Shown here: one piece after another, positions 15,798 to 24,546 of the stretch
Position numbering within the stretch: the stretch's first letter is position 1
Layout: every line of letters begins with the position of its first letter
NCBI GenBank assembly: GCA_946555455.1
Contig: CAMNSU010000004.1
Location: forward strand, 1-64,000
Direction: 5' to 3'
DNA from: an uncultured Clostridia bacterium
Lineage (GTDB): Bacteria; Bacillota; Clostridia; RUG12999
Length of the DNA: 64,000 bases
Notes under the pieces: generated by a model
Told to the model about the DNA's origin: nothing
Database searches by the model: none
What the model saw: the letters and a program-made list of their open reading frames with translations, nothing else
Position numbers and translations under genes: made by a program

Positions 15798-17930
15798 TTA
15801 TTTGCGCACTGTCACCGCGGGACGTATGCCCGCCGGCTCCGCCGCATCACGCATCAGGACGAATCCGTCGGTACCCACAACCCGCTGCATACTGCCATTA
15901 TTGCCGTAAGGCGCAAGCAGCCACCAATCTGCGCCGCGCCTGGTCGGAAAACTGCCAAACATCTCCGGCGTGGGAAGATATACATTGTCCATGGTTGTTT
16001 TATAATAGGAAGTTTCCGCCAAATCTGCCGTGCGGCGCGGGTCGAAATGCCAGAACAACGCGTGCTGTCCGCCTTCACTTTTCGCCGCATAGGGTTCGGA
16101 CAACAATTCCCGCTGTTCCACCGTCACCAGCCGCTGCACTTCCTCCGGCGTAAATTGTGCCAAAAAGGTGCTGCCCAGCCAGCCGCGCAGCGTGCTGTCG
16201 CTCCATAAATTGCTGCCTTTTTCATCAAACGGGCGGGTCGTCACCACGTCGCGGCATACCAGCGTCATGGTTTCCGCGTCCTCCTGCACAACTTCCCACA
16301 TCAACGGTTTGTTTTCAAACCGTCCAAACTGCACGAGCGGCAGGGCGTGCTGCGTATGAACCAACACCGCCGTCAGCAATACTGCCGTCAGCACACAGCC
16401 GACTACCGCCGCCGGACGCCAGTGTACTTTGCACCAGCGCGCCGCCCGAAGCAACCGCGGTGCAACCCAAAGCACCCCTGCTGCCACCAAACCATCTATC
16501 AAATGAATCAACAAAAACATGTGCTTGGACAAATCTGCTTCGCCGTTTCCGAAAATGGGCAGTACCCACGCAGCCCATACCGCCGCGCATACTGCCAGCA
16601 GCGCGCCATAGGCGGCAAGCGATTCCCGTTTGCGTTTTCGGCGGAGACACTGCACCAAGCGCCACAGGGCAAACAGGCTCACCAGCACCAACGCAGGAAG
16701 CATCACAGCAAAACAATACAGTACGCCGGAACGTACCCGTAAATGGCTCCAAGCGCTGCTGCGTTTTACATGCACCATGCGTTTGGAGGACAGATTCCCC
16801 AGATAGGGCGGACGGATATAGGCGCTGCACATCAGCGCAGTATCCATTTTTTCCAGCAGCCGCACAGGGTGGCGCAGGTAAAATCCCATCACACGCACTT
16901 TGGAAACTTTTTCATAAAATCCTTGTCGGAACGCGTCCGAATAGATATCCATAGGATAAGACGATTGATAGGCGTGTGTCCCTGCCAGCGGCGCATATGC
17001 CGTGTCCAGTCCCAGTTCTGCCAAATCCTGTTCCGGCGTATCGGAATTTTTCAGCACGCCGAAAAACACCGCCTGATAATTGGTGTCGTTTTCCATCCAG
17101 TCCGGAATACTGCTATAAAGCGCCCCCTGACTTACTAACAATGCCGCGCACAAAACGCCTGCCGAAAGGCTTAGCCATTTTCCGCTGCCGCGCAGCAGCA
17201 AAAGCAGCGATACCAGCCCAAACAGACACGCCAGCGGAATGTTTGCTAGTTTGGAACCACCAAAGAAATAGAGCGTGATGTAGAGCAAAATCCAACTGCC
17301 CCACCGCCGCGGATTGTCATACAGCCGCAGCCAAAGTCCCACTGCCACAAGCAGCGACACAAATTGCAGCGCTTCGCCGTAGAACGAATGGAAATAGAGC
17401 ACATAGCCCGCGTCACAAAACAGAAATACCAACAGTATCGCCGCCAAAATCCGCCGCGGCATGGTACCGCGCGGCAAATGCCGCAGAATCAGCCACACTG
17501 CCGCTGCTAAAAGCAGTGCATAGAGCAACGCCAGAAATGCCAGATTATAGTTGTCCACGCTGCCGCCTACGGATTTGTTATAGAAAAAGTTCATGACTTT
17601 GGAGCCTTGAATCAGCAAAAACTGCGGCGAATAATAGAGTCCATCATCCGTGGTGGAGGGCAGTGACGCCACTTGCTGCGCCGCACTGCCACCCTCCAAA
17701 TCCATGACATAGTATTGTTGGAACAAAAAACTGCTGCGACCGTCACCGGTGGGGTGGATACGGTTGACATTCATCACCCGCGCGAAATCTCCGTTATCGC
17801 TGAGGCCTGCGTTTTGTCCCCAAAACAGCGTGACCAACACGAGTGTAAGCGCCAATGCCGCGCCGAAAAAGGGCAAAAGCCGTTCTATCCACCACCGGAT
17901 AGTTTGAGATTGTTTTTCTTTTGTCGAAAT
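15798..17930 (-). CDS. GT-C-like polytopic membrane protein with C-terminal DUF6273-like domain
   Basis: About 710 residues. The N-terminal 500 residues contain roughly ten membrane segments with a large extracellular loop after the first (LSDNGDFARVMNVNRIHPTGDG) and a conserved-looking FHSFYGEALQ. This resembles GT-C glycosyltransferases of the WsfD type that move hexoses to surface glycans. The C-terminal 150 residues (LWSDSTLRGWLGSTF ... GIRPAVTVRK) match the pattern of the DUF6273 domain, usually found in secreted Firmicute proteins; this fusion is unusual. No ATG, GTG or TTG lies near a ribosome site. AAAGGAGG (17939-17946) is 8 bases from an ATT at 17928-17930, so I propose an ATT start; the nearest ordinary start is a TTG at 17874-17876 that would begin within the first helix. 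Confidence 0.62.
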   Translation of the reverse strand: MSTKEKQSQTIRWWIERLLPFFGAALALTLVLVTLFWGQNAGLSDNGDFARVMNVNRIHPTGDGRSSFLFQQYYVMDLEGGSAAQQVASLPSTTDDGLYYSPQFLLIQGSKVMNFFYNKSVGGSVDNYNLAFLALLYALLLAAAVWLILRHLPRGTMPRRILAAILLVFLFCDAGYVLYFHSFYGEALQFVSLLVAVGLWLRLYDNPRRWGSWILLYITLYFFGGSKLANIPLACLFGLVSLLLLLRGSGKWLSLSAGVLCAALLVSQGALYSSIPDWMENDTNYQAVFFGVLKNSDTPEQDLAELGLDTAYAPLAGTHAYQSSYPMDIYSDAFRQGFYEKVSKVRVMGFYLRHPVRLLEKMDTALMCSAYIRPPYLGNLSSKRMVHVKRSSAWSHLRVRSGVLYCFAVMLPALVLVSLFALWRLVQCLRRKRKRESLAAYGALLAVCAAVWAAWVLPIFGNGEADLSKHMFLLIHLIDGLVAAGVLWVAPRLLRAARWCKVHWRPAAVVGCVLTAVLLTAVLVHTQHALPLVQFGRFENKPLMWEVVQEDAETMTLVCRDVVTTRPFDEKGSNLWSDSTLRGWLGSTFLAQFTPEEVQRLVTVEQRELLSEPYAAKSEGGQHALFWHFDPRRTADLAETSYYKTTMDNVYLPTPEMFGSFPTRRGADWWLLAPYGNNGSMQRVVGTDGFVLMRDAAEPAGIRPAVTVRK

Positions 17931-17966
17931 AGGTCAAGCCTCCTTTCGCCCCTGTACACAGAGGGA

Positions 17967-18275
17967 TTATATTACGCGTTCCGCAATAAACGCCACCACA
18001 ACCGCCGCCAGTGCAACGCTGACCAGCCCGCGTCCGAAATAGGACAGCAGCAGCGCTGCCAAAAGCGCCAGCGCCGCGCTGAGCGTGCTGGAGGTGGAAT
18101 ATAATATCGCCGGAAACGTCATGCCCGCCAGCACGGCATATGGCATGTAATATAAAAAAGAATTCACAAACGGAGACTTGATTTTGCGCCGCACCGCCAC
18201 CAGCGGCAGCACGCGCGGAATATAGGTCACCAGCGCCATGGTCAAGATGGCAAGCGTTATGTAAACAGCCGTCAT
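17967..18275 (-). CDS. azlD: AzlD-type branched-chain amino acid exporter subunit
   Basis: A 102-residue membrane protein with about four helices (MTAVYITLAILTMALVTYIPRVLPL ... YYMPYAVLAGMTFPAIL), the usual AzlD layout. AzlC and AzlD together export branched-chain amino acids and their analogues. The ATG at 18273-18275 overlaps the azlC stop as ATGA, so translation is coupled. GGAGG precedes it. Confidence 0.88.
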   Translation of the reverse strand: MTAVYITLAILTMALVTYIPRVLPLVAVRRKIKSPFVNSFLYYMPYAVLAGMTFPAILYSTSSTLSAALALLAALLLSYFGRGLVSVALAAVVVAFIAERVI

Positions 18276-18991
18276 GATTCGTTTTCCTCCGTTTCTCCGC
18301 CGGTACGCAGCGGCATAAGCCACGCTGCCGCCGCACTTGCCAGCACCGCCGTGATAATCACCGACCAGCCTGCGGAGATTTTGCAAAGTCCCGGCAGGTA
18401 ATACAGCGCGCAGCTAATGCCGGCCGCCAGCAGTGATGTGCATAAAATGCCTTTGGATTTCTTTGCGCTGGGCACGACAATCGCAATGAACATGGCATAG
18501 AGCGACACGCCGAACGCCGATTTCACCGACGCCGGCAGCAATGCGCTTGCCGCCGCGCCTACCCATGTACCCGCCGCCCAGCCGCAAAACGGACCCACAA
18601 TCAGCCCCATCATGAAGGCGAATGTCAGCGTTCCCTGCTGCATGGACGCAATCGCGTAGATTTCGTCTGTGATACCAAATCCGCAAATGAGCCGCTGCGC
18701 CAGCGTCATGGAAGGGTCTACCTTTTGCGACAATGCCAGCGACATCAGCATATAGCGGATATTGATGATGAACGTTGCCGCGGCAATTTCCACCAGCGGC
18801 GCACAGCTTATCATCAGTTTCGTACCCGCGACCTGTCCCGCTGAGGTTAGATTGGTCATGGAAATCAGCACTGCCTGTAAAATGCTTAAGCCCCCGCCCT
18901 GCGCCAGCATACCAAACCCAATGGATACCGGAAAATATCCCAGCGCAATGGGCATTCCCGCCCGCAGCCCGTTTTGAAATTGTTGTCTCAT
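18272..18991 (-). CDS. azlC: AzlC-type branched-chain amino acid exporter
   Basis: A 239-residue polytopic permease. The N-terminal motif GLRAGMPIALGYFPVSIGFGM and TNLTSAGQVAGT are typical of AzlC. It is the large subunit of the AzlCD exporter and is followed by azlD with a four-base overlap. The ATG at 18989-18991 has AAAGGGGA upstream; longer in-frame starts have no ribosome site and add an atypical N-terminus. Confidence 0.9.
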   Translation of the reverse strand: MRQQFQNGLRAGMPIALGYFPVSIGFGMLAQGGGLSILQAVLISMTNLTSAGQVAGTKLMISCAPLVEIAAATFIINIRYMLMSLALSQKVDPSMTLAQRLICGFGITDEIYAIASMQQGTLTFAFMMGLIVGPFCGWAAGTWVGAAASALLPASVKSAFGVSLYAMFIAIVVPSAKKSKGILCTSLLAAGISCALYYLPGLCKISAGWSVIITAVLASAAAAWLMPLRTGGETEENES

Positions 18992-19093
18992 GCCGGAAAA
19001 TCCCCTTTTGCAAAATACATAGATAAATTTATTGTAACATAAAAAAACGCCGCCGTCAAATAGGTACAAAAGAACGGCTTTTTATCAAATATC

Positions 19094-19122
19094 TTGCAAC
19101 AGACTTTTGCACATGGTATAAT
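19094..19122 (+). promoter_or_regulatory. promoter overlapping a palindrome, upstream of crcB
   Basis: TTGCAA (19094-19099), 17 bases, TATAAT (19117-19122). The -10 box is the first half of a perfect 12-bp inverted repeat (19117-19128 with 19132-19143, loop AAA), so a bound protein would block the promoter. Confidence 0.5.
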
Positions 19123-19170
19123 AGTCACAAAGTGACTATTATACGGATTTGAAAAGTACCTTCGTCTCGT
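19117..19170. repeat. GTCAC-palindrome repeat element, copy 2
   Basis: Perfect palindrome with centre GTCAC-AAA-GTGAC, then GGATTTGAAAAGTACCTTCG, matching the copy at 15392-15446. The following 19185-19330 is a Clostridial-style repeat with CCTCCC/GGGAGG and GAAGTTTGG/GTAGGCTGG hairpin units rather than a gene. Confidence 0.5.
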
Positions 19171-19396
19171 CTCCCGATTCGCCTCCCGATTTGCCTCCCT
19201 TGCCTAAAGGGAGGGGGACCAAACGAAGTTTGGTGGAGGGATTCCAAGGGAGGGGGACCAGCCGTAGGCTGGTAGAGGGATATTGCTGGTGGAGGATATG
19301 CGGCACGCTAAGCGGCGGGAGGTATGCAATTTTGGAACGGCAAAAGCATTTTTATGATAATATGATAAAAACGATACTAGTTAAGGAGGGAACAGA

Positions 19397-19759
19397 ATGG
19401 GATTTTTATGGGTTGCGTTAGGCGGCGCGGCAGGTGCAATGGGCAGATATGCAATCAGTTTGATTCCATCGAAAACGACATTTCCGTTTTTGACGCTTGT
19501 TACGAATATCATCGGCGCAATCGCAATCGGATTTATCGTTGGCATTGTCAGCGCGCGAGACGAGGCGATGCAAAACGGCGTTTTATTCTGGAAAACCGGC
19601 GTTTGCGGCGGATTCACCACGTTTTCCACGTTTTCGCTGGAGGCTTACGGATTATTTGAACAGAAATTATACCTGCAAGGGGGACTTTATATTGCGCTGA
19701 GCGTGGTTTGTTGTATTTTGGGCGTGATATGTGGTAAAAAATTGGCATTATTAAGATAG
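19397..19759 (+). CDS. crcB: fluoride exporter CrcB/Fluc
   Basis: A 120-residue membrane protein with four helices and the family motifs GGAAGAMGRY (residues 9-18), TNIIGA and GGFTTFSTFSLE. CrcB dimers form a dual-topology fluoride channel that keeps cytoplasmic fluoride low. AAGGAGGG is 7 bases before the ATG. I looked for a fluoride riboswitch upstream and did not find one. A terminator follows at 19781-19810. Confidence 0.95.
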   Translation: MGFLWVALGGAAGAMGRYAISLIPSKTTFPFLTLVTNIIGAIAIGFIVGIVSARDEAMQNGVLFWKTGVCGGFTTFSTFSLEAYGLFEQKLYLQGGLYIALSVVCCILGVICGKKLALLR

Positions 19760-19780
19760 AAAATAGATTTCGCCATAGCA

Positions 19781-19810
19781 GGCAGCCGCTCACAAAGCGG
19801 CTGTCTGTTT
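19781..19810 (+). terminator. terminator of crcB
   Basis: CAGCCGCT (19783-19790) pairs with AGCGGCTG (19796-19803) around CACAA; a TCTGTTT tail follows. Confidence 0.65.
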
Positions 19811-19878
19811 GCATATAGAGACAGAAAAATCTGTTCGCCGGCGGCGAAAGAAAAATGAAACCGTGAGACGGTTTTTAC

Positions 19879-19907
19879 TTGATTTTCTTGCCATTATGTG
19901 GTATGCT
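19879..19907 (+). promoter_or_regulatory. promoter of the SLOG protein gene
   Basis: TTGATT (19879-19884) and TATGCT (19902-19907), 17-base spacer. Confidence 0.5.
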
Positions 19908-19967
19908 AATGATTAGGCTGATAAGAGCCGAATCCCATACCATTATTTTATGTTGGAGAATCATTTT

Positions 19968-20471
19968 ATGGAAGATATCATCAAAAAAGTATGCTTCACA
20001 GGCAAACGTCCCGCCTCCATGCCGTGGGGAGACGACGAAACCGACCCGCGGTGTGAAAGACTGAAACGGCGGCTGGAGGAGGAAATTTTGCAAGCGGTGC
20101 GCGACGGCTACCGCTATTTCATCACCGGCATGGCGCAGGGCGCGGACACATGGGCAGGGGAAATCATCATACGGCTGCGGAAGAAGCAATATCCCGACCT
20201 GTTTTTGGAGGCGGCGGTGCCCTACTATGTGCAGCCCAAAACGTGGCCGGAACAAGACCAGATTCGCTATTTTGACCTGTTGTTTGACTGTGATAAAAAA
20301 ACGCTGTGCAGCCCTTCTTATTATAGGGGGTGCTACCATGTGCGCAACCGGTATATGGTGGACGCGGCGCAGCGCGTCATTGCCGTCTATGACGGCAGCG
20401 GCGGCGGCACAGGTTATACGATAAACTATGCGCAGTCCAAAGGGCGCGACGTGCGTATTATCTCATTCTAG
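19968..20471 (+). CDS. DUF1273/YpsA-like SLOG-fold protein
   Basis: A 167-residue protein of the SLOG Rossmann-like superfamily. FTGKRP near the N-terminus and FITGMAQGADTWAGEI (about residues 52-67) match the nucleotide-binding loops of the DUF1273 group. YpsA-type proteins have been tied to cell division or stress in Firmicutes; SLOG domains in general bind nucleotide-derived ligands. The ATG at 19968 is preferred to that at 19950 because TTGGAGA lies 8 bases before it. It stands alone with its own promoter. The exact ligand cannot be read from the sequence. Confidence 0.75.
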   Translation: MEDIIKKVCFTGKRPASMPWGDDETDPRCERLKRRLEEEILQAVRDGYRYFITGMAQGADTWAGEIIIRLRKKQYPDLFLEAAVPYYVQPKTWPEQDQIRYFDLLFDCDKKTLCSPSYYRGCYHVRNRYMVDAAQRVIAVYDGSGGGTGYTINYAQSKGRDVRIISF

Positions 20472-20572
20472 CATATAAATACGCTCCCGAAGAGACGCGG
20501 ATAGACACATATATGCGCCATAGGGAGCGTTATCCGTGATACAGAAACTATTTCAGTAAAGGAGAATCTACC

Positions 20573-21805
20573 ATGACAAAACTATCCGGTGGTTTTGTCC
20601 GGCGGCAATACGCGGACATTGGCGCGGTGGTGTTGTGTATGCTGGCGGCATACGCCGTGATTTGGTGTTTCAACGGCTGTTTTCCGTGGGCGGCTAATTC
20701 ATATAATTCCTATGCATTGCAAGCGCAGCGGTGGCTGCAAGGACATTTGGATTTGGGGCAGGACTATTCCTATTTGGAAATTGCCGTTTTCGGCGGACGC
20801 TATTTTGTGAGTTTTCCGCCGTTTCCGTCTGTTGTTCTGCTGCCGTTTGTGTTGGTGTTTGGGACGAATACGCCCGACCATTTGCTGTGCGCCTTGGCGG
20901 GCATTATCGGCGCAGTGTTTTTGCTGAAACTGGCGGAAGGCGAAGGTTTCAGCCGCCGAAACAGCGTGTTTTTGGCGCTTTTGGCAACTATATGCGGCAA
21001 TTTTTTGTTCATTGCCACAAACGGCGGCGTTTGGTTCATGGCGCAGACATTCGCGTTTGCCCTGTCGGCGGGCGCGTTGTGGTGCTTGCGCTGCTGCAAA
21101 GCGCGCAGTGCGGTCTGCTGGAGCTTGTTCTTGTGGGCGTGCGCGGTGGGCTGTCGTCCGCTGAACGCGGTCTATGCGCCGGTGCTGCTCTATCTCGTGT
21201 GGCTGCGGAATCGGGAGGAACTTACGGGCGCGCAGCGGGGCAAAGCATGGAACCGTTTGCTGCTGTCCTGCCTGCCCGCCGCGGTTATGGCGGCATTTTA
21301 TATGACGCTGAATGCTGCGCGTTTTGGTAATGTGTTGGAATTTGGACATAACTATCTGCCGGAGTTCACGGAAAGCACTTATGGACAGTTCAGCACGCAC
21401 TATCTTGCGGAAAACGTAGAACGGTTGCTGCGGCTGCCCGCGTGGAAAGACGGCAAACCCGATTTTCCGCTGTTTGACGGCATGGCGTTTTGGCTGGTCA
21501 GCCCGATTTTTCCGGTGTTTTTGACAAGCTGGCTGCAAAGTGTGTTCCGCCGCGAAAAAACAGACGGATTGCTCATCGGCGGTACGGCACTGCTTGTCGT
21601 GGCACATTTTCTGTTGCTGGCACTGCATAAAACAATGGGCGGATGGCAGTTCGGCAACCGCTACACAGTGGACGCGATTCCGTTTTTGTTTTTGGCGCTC
21701 CTGTGTGTGCGGCGGGAGAGAACAACAGGATTCGTTTGCGCGGCATGGTGCCTGTTTACGTTCGCGCTGAACGTTGCCGGTACCGTGATGGCATATCTGA
21801 TGTGA
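20573..21805 (+). CDS. GT-C-like polytopic membrane protein
   Basis: A 410-residue protein with about nine membrane helices. The first extracellular loop is short, and the C-terminal pattern KTMGGWQFGNRYTVDAIPFLF is common in uncharacterised GT-C-fold membrane proteins that may use lipid-linked sugars. AAAGGAG precedes the ATG. No partner gene is adjacent that would fix its role. Glycosyltransferase activity is an inference from topology and this motif only. Confidence 0.6.
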   Translation: MTKLSGGFVRRQYADIGAVVLCMLAAYAVIWCFNGCFPWAANSYNSYALQAQRWLQGHLDLGQDYSYLEIAVFGGRYFVSFPPFPSVVLLPFVLVFGTNTPDHLLCALAGIIGAVFLLKLAEGEGFSRRNSVFLALLATICGNFLFIATNGGVWFMAQTFAFALSAGALWCLRCCKARSAVCWSLFLWACAVGCRPLNAVYAPVLLYLVWLRNREELTGAQRGKAWNRLLLSCLPAAVMAAFYMTLNAARFGNVLEFGHNYLPEFTESTYGQFSTHYLAENVERLLRLPAWKDGKPDFPLFDGMAFWLVSPIFPVFLTSWLQSVFRREKTDGLLIGGTALLVVAHFLLLALHKTMGGWQFGNRYTVDAIPFLFLALLCVRRERTTGFVCAAWCLFTFALNVAGTVMAYLM

Positions 21806-21893
21806 AGAACTGTTCCCACGAAAGGGGCACAATCCCCTTTTTGAATGAATAAAAGAGTATGCTTACCCACAAATATAGAAAGGAATGACCCAC

Positions 21894-23594
21894 ATGAAGC
21901 GGGCTGCTGATTTAAAAGAATTGCTCAAATCCATCAACGGCAAAAGCTATGGCGCCTATAAATCGCTGGCGGGAGATTACGCGTTTCCCACCTATACGCT
22001 TTGCATTGACCATGTGCAGGGCGACCCATTCGCCGCGCCGTCCAAAGTGCGCGTTGTCATTGCTGCAAAGGAAAACGGATTCCCTGCCGCGCTGTTTGAT
22101 ACCTATGAAAAAAAGACGGCGCTGGAGGATTGTCTCCTGCGAGGGTTTGCGCGGCAAGTCGGACGCTATTCGGGTAAGGCGGCGGGCAGCGGCGGCAGCG
22201 GACGCATTTCTGTCAGCCGCTGCGGACAGGAAGTGTTGGAGCGTTCCGCCATGCAGATTGCACCGGAACGGCTGGAAGCGCGGTTTGAAATCGGGTTTCC
22301 GGCGCGCGGACGCACGGTATTGGCGTTTGAATTGGAAAAAATTTTGTTTGACTATCTGCCGGAAATCGTGCGGCAGTCGTTGTTTTATGAAAATCTAGAC
22401 GCTCGAGCTATCACGGCGGCGGTGGACTTGGCGGACGACCAAGCGGCTATACGGCGGGAATTGGACGCGCGCGGACTGGCGGCGTTTGTGGCGGACGGCG
22501 CAATTTTGCCGCGGGAAAGCGGTATCTCCGACCGTCCCATGCGCGGCGGCGTTCCGTTCACCGCGCCGGAGAGCATGGCGGTCACGCTGCGCCTGCCGCA
22601 CCGCGGACTTCTGCGCGGCATGGGTATTGCCTGCGGCGTGACGCTGGTCGTGGGCGGCGGATACCACGGCAAATCCACGCTGCTCCATGCATTGGAGCGC
22701 GGCGTATATAACCATATCGCGGGCGACGGGCGGGAATATGTCGTCACCGAAAGCAGTGCGGTCAAAATCCGTGCGGAGGACGGACGCGCTATCACGGACT
22801 GCAACATTTCCGCGTTTATTAACGGGCTGCCCGGCGGTCGGGATACCACGCGGTTTCGGAGCGAAAACGCCAGCGGCAGCACGTCGCAGGCAGCGAATAT
22901 TGCCGAGGCAATAGAAGCGGGAGCCAAGTTGCTGTTGATTGACGAGGATACCTCCGCGACCAATTTCATGATTCGCGACGACCTCATGCAGCAATTGATT
23001 CACCGCGACAAAGAACCCATCACGCCGTTTTTGGAACTGGTGCGCCCGCTGTATGAACAGCGCGGCATTTCCACGATTTTGGTGGTGGGCAGTTCCGGCA
23101 CCTATTTTCACGCGGCGGATACGGTGGTGCAAATGGACTGCTACGAACTGAAAGAAATCACCGCGCAGGCAAAAGAAGTGGCGGGCGAGGTTCCGCCGCA
23201 TTTGCAGCTGCACAGGGAGCAGCCGCTTCCTCTTGACACGGTGCGGCGGCTGGGACGCGGCAGCATTCCCAAAAGCGACCGCGGGACGAAAATCAAAACG
23301 GCAGGGCGCGACACGCTGACGATTAACAAGGAAACCATTGATTTACGCTATCTGGAACAATTGGCGGACAGCGAACAGGCAGCCGCCATTGGCTATATTC
23401 TCTGTTGGATAGATGAACACGCCGCGGGAAAACCGCTGGGCGAAGCGGTGGACGCCGCCATGGCGCAGTTGCAGCGCGGCGGGATTTTGTCTGTTACGCC
23501 CGGGCGCTACTCGCCGCAGTTTTTGGCAATGCCGCGTAAACAAGAGGTGTTCGGCGCGCTGTGCCGCTTGCGGCGGCTGGCTGTGACGTTTTAG
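21894..23594 (+). CDS. predicted ATPase of the ABC class (PF09818-type)
   Basis: A 566-residue soluble protein. It has a Walker A-type loop GGGYHGKSTLLHALE near the middle, a signature-like stretch ENASGSTSQAANIAEAIEAG and a Walker B LLLIDEDTSATNF. This single-domain ABC ATPase family has no transmembrane partner, and its role is unknown; RNA- or nucleic-acid-related functions have been suggested for relatives. The ATG at 21894 is favoured because AAAGGA is 9 bases upstream, while the ATG at 21885 abuts it. A terminator-like hairpin follows at 23673-23714. Confidence 0.82.
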   Translation: MKRAADLKELLKSINGKSYGAYKSLAGDYAFPTYTLCIDHVQGDPFAAPSKVRVVIAAKENGFPAALFDTYEKKTALEDCLLRGFARQVGRYSGKAAGSGGSGRISVSRCGQEVLERSAMQIAPERLEARFEIGFPARGRTVLAFELEKILFDYLPEIVRQSLFYENLDARAITAAVDLADDQAAIRRELDARGLAAFVADGAILPRESGISDRPMRGGVPFTAPESMAVTLRLPHRGLLRGMGIACGVTLVVGGGYHGKSTLLHALERGVYNHIAGDGREYVVTESSAVKIRAEDGRAITDCNISAFINGLPGGRDTTRFRSENASGSTSQAANIAEAIEAGAKLLLIDEDTSATNFMIRDDLMQQLIHRDKEPITPFLELVRPLYEQRGISTILVVGSSGTYFHAADTVVQMDCYELKEITAQAKEVAGEVPPHLQLHREQPLPLDTVRRLGRGSIPKSDRGTKIKTAGRDTLTINKETIDLRYLEQLADSEQAAAIGYILCWIDEHAAGKPLGEAVDAAMAQLQRGGILSVTPGRYSPQFLAMPRKQEVFGALCRLRRLAVTF

Positions 23595-23672
23595 CCCCTT
23601 CCGCTCTCGATTTTCCTTAAGGGAATGCCTGTTTAAATTTCTTTCACATAGGGGAGATACATTGCACCGGCG

Positions 23673-23714
23673 GCAGACCGCATTTCTTTTGCAGAGGAAA
23701 TGCAGTCTGCTTTC
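23673..23714 (+). terminator. probable terminator after the ATPase gene
   Basis: A 14-bp stem with one mismatch (23673-23686 with 23697-23710) followed by TTTC, between convergent genes. Confidence 0.6.
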
Positions 23715-23730
23715 TGCCTGCGCAAATTTT

Positions 23731-24009
23731 TTAAAAGATACCCAGCAGCCGCAAAATTCTGGTACAATGCTGAATGCCGCATAAATAATAGAAATCCACC
23801 TCACGGTTATAGGACGCATCCAAATCTTCCAGAATCGTATGTGCCTCCATATGATCGCACTCCGGAACAAATTTCAACAGTTCCTTTTGCAGATGTTTTT
23901 GGTTTTCTATCATCTTACGGTATTCCTCCGTCTGTTCCCAGTGCTGCCCTGCATATTCTGTGTTGCGCATGAGGAATTCATGAAATTCTTCTTGAAATGA
24001 CGCTGTCAT
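23731..24009 (-). CDS. small helical protein of unknown function
   Basis: A 92-residue, mostly helical protein rich in Glu and Gln, ending FYYLCGIQHCTRILRLLGIF. The C-terminal pattern resembles small Firmicute proteins of the DUF6809 kind, but I cannot confirm this. AAAGGAG lies before the ATG and a full-consensus promoter is present, so it is surely expressed. It diverges from the double-HTH genes, which may regulate it. Confidence 0.65.
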   Translation of the reverse strand: MTASFQEEFHEFLMRNTEYAGQHWEQTEEYRKMIENQKHLQKELLKFVPECDHMEAHTILEDLDASYNREVDFYYLCGIQHCTRILRLLGIF

Positions 24010-24054
24010 AAATAATCACTCCTTTAAAATATATCAAAATCTAAGTCTAATTTT

Positions 24055-24083
24055 ATTATAGCATAACTATAGGTTATTGTCAA
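24055..24083 (-). promoter_or_regulatory. consensus promoter with internal dyad
   Basis: Minus strand TTGACA (24083-24078), 17 bases, TATAAT (24060-24055): perfect consensus. The spacer holds ATAAC-TATAG-GTTAT (24063-24077), a candidate operator for the divergent HTH proteins. Confidence 0.7.
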
Positions 24084-24111
24084 TACCTTTTTAGTTAGGA
24101 GCGTGGGAAAT

Positions 24112-24546
24112 TTGAACAAGATAGGAACGCGGTTAAAGGCAATCCGCAAAAATGCTGGCTACAAACAGTGGCAAATAAGTGAGAAATTAGGACTAGCGAA
24201 GCATTCATATGGAAGTTATGAAAATGATAATTCTATTCCGTCTATTTCTAAATTTATTGTTTTGGCGGAAATTTTTCAAACGACTGTTCAGTTTATCATA
24301 ATAGGAAAAGAATTTCCTGCAGATATTTGGTCGGAAAAGGTCACACCTTTCTCTGAGAGATTAAAAGAACTACGCATTCAAAATGGATTTACGCAAAAAG
24401 AGATTGCAAAAGAATTGGGAGTTCATTTTAGCAACTACCAGAAATATGAAAACGCAACATGTGAACCCAAACTGGAAAGTCTTATCAAATTGGCAGATTT
24501 GTTTGATGTAACATTGGACGAGCTGATGGGGCGGAACCGGAAATGA
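24112..24546 (+). CDS. double XRE-type HTH regulator, first of a tandem pair
   Basis: A 144-residue protein with two Cro/C1-type domains in one chain: NKIGTRLKAIRKNAGYKQWQ... (residues 1-60) and FSERLKELRIQNGFTQKEIA... (about 83-143), joined by IFQTTVQFIIIGKEFPADIW. I chose the TTG at 24112 because its product aligns with the ATG start of the next gene (NKIGTRL) and TAGGAG lies 10 bases upstream; a GTG at 24103 is too close to that site. The gene overlaps the next by four bases. Confidence 0.78.
   Translation: MNKIGTRLKAIRKNAGYKQWQISEKLGLAKHSYGSYENDNSIPSISKFIVLAEIFQTTVQFIIIGKEFPADIWSEKVTPFSERLKELRIQNGFTQKEIAKELGVHFSNYQKYENATCEPKLESLIKLADLFDVTLDELMGRNRK

Noticed and set aside
19320-19396. Fluoride riboswitch before crcB
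   Set aside because: Looked for the conserved core; it is not present.
19149-19421. 90-codon frame with KGRGTKRSLVEGFQGRGTSRRLVEG
   Set aside because: This is read-through of intergenic hairpin repeats (GGGAGGGGGACC units), a common false gene in Clostridia.
20481-20530. ACGCTCCC/GGGAGCGT inverted repeat after the SLOG gene
   Set aside because: The 34-base loop and absence of a T tract make it a weak terminator; not listed as a feature.
20699-21832. 377-codon minus-strand frame opposite the GT-C gene
   Set aside because: Shadow frame with Gln/His-rich composition; the plus strand has a good ribosome site and helices.
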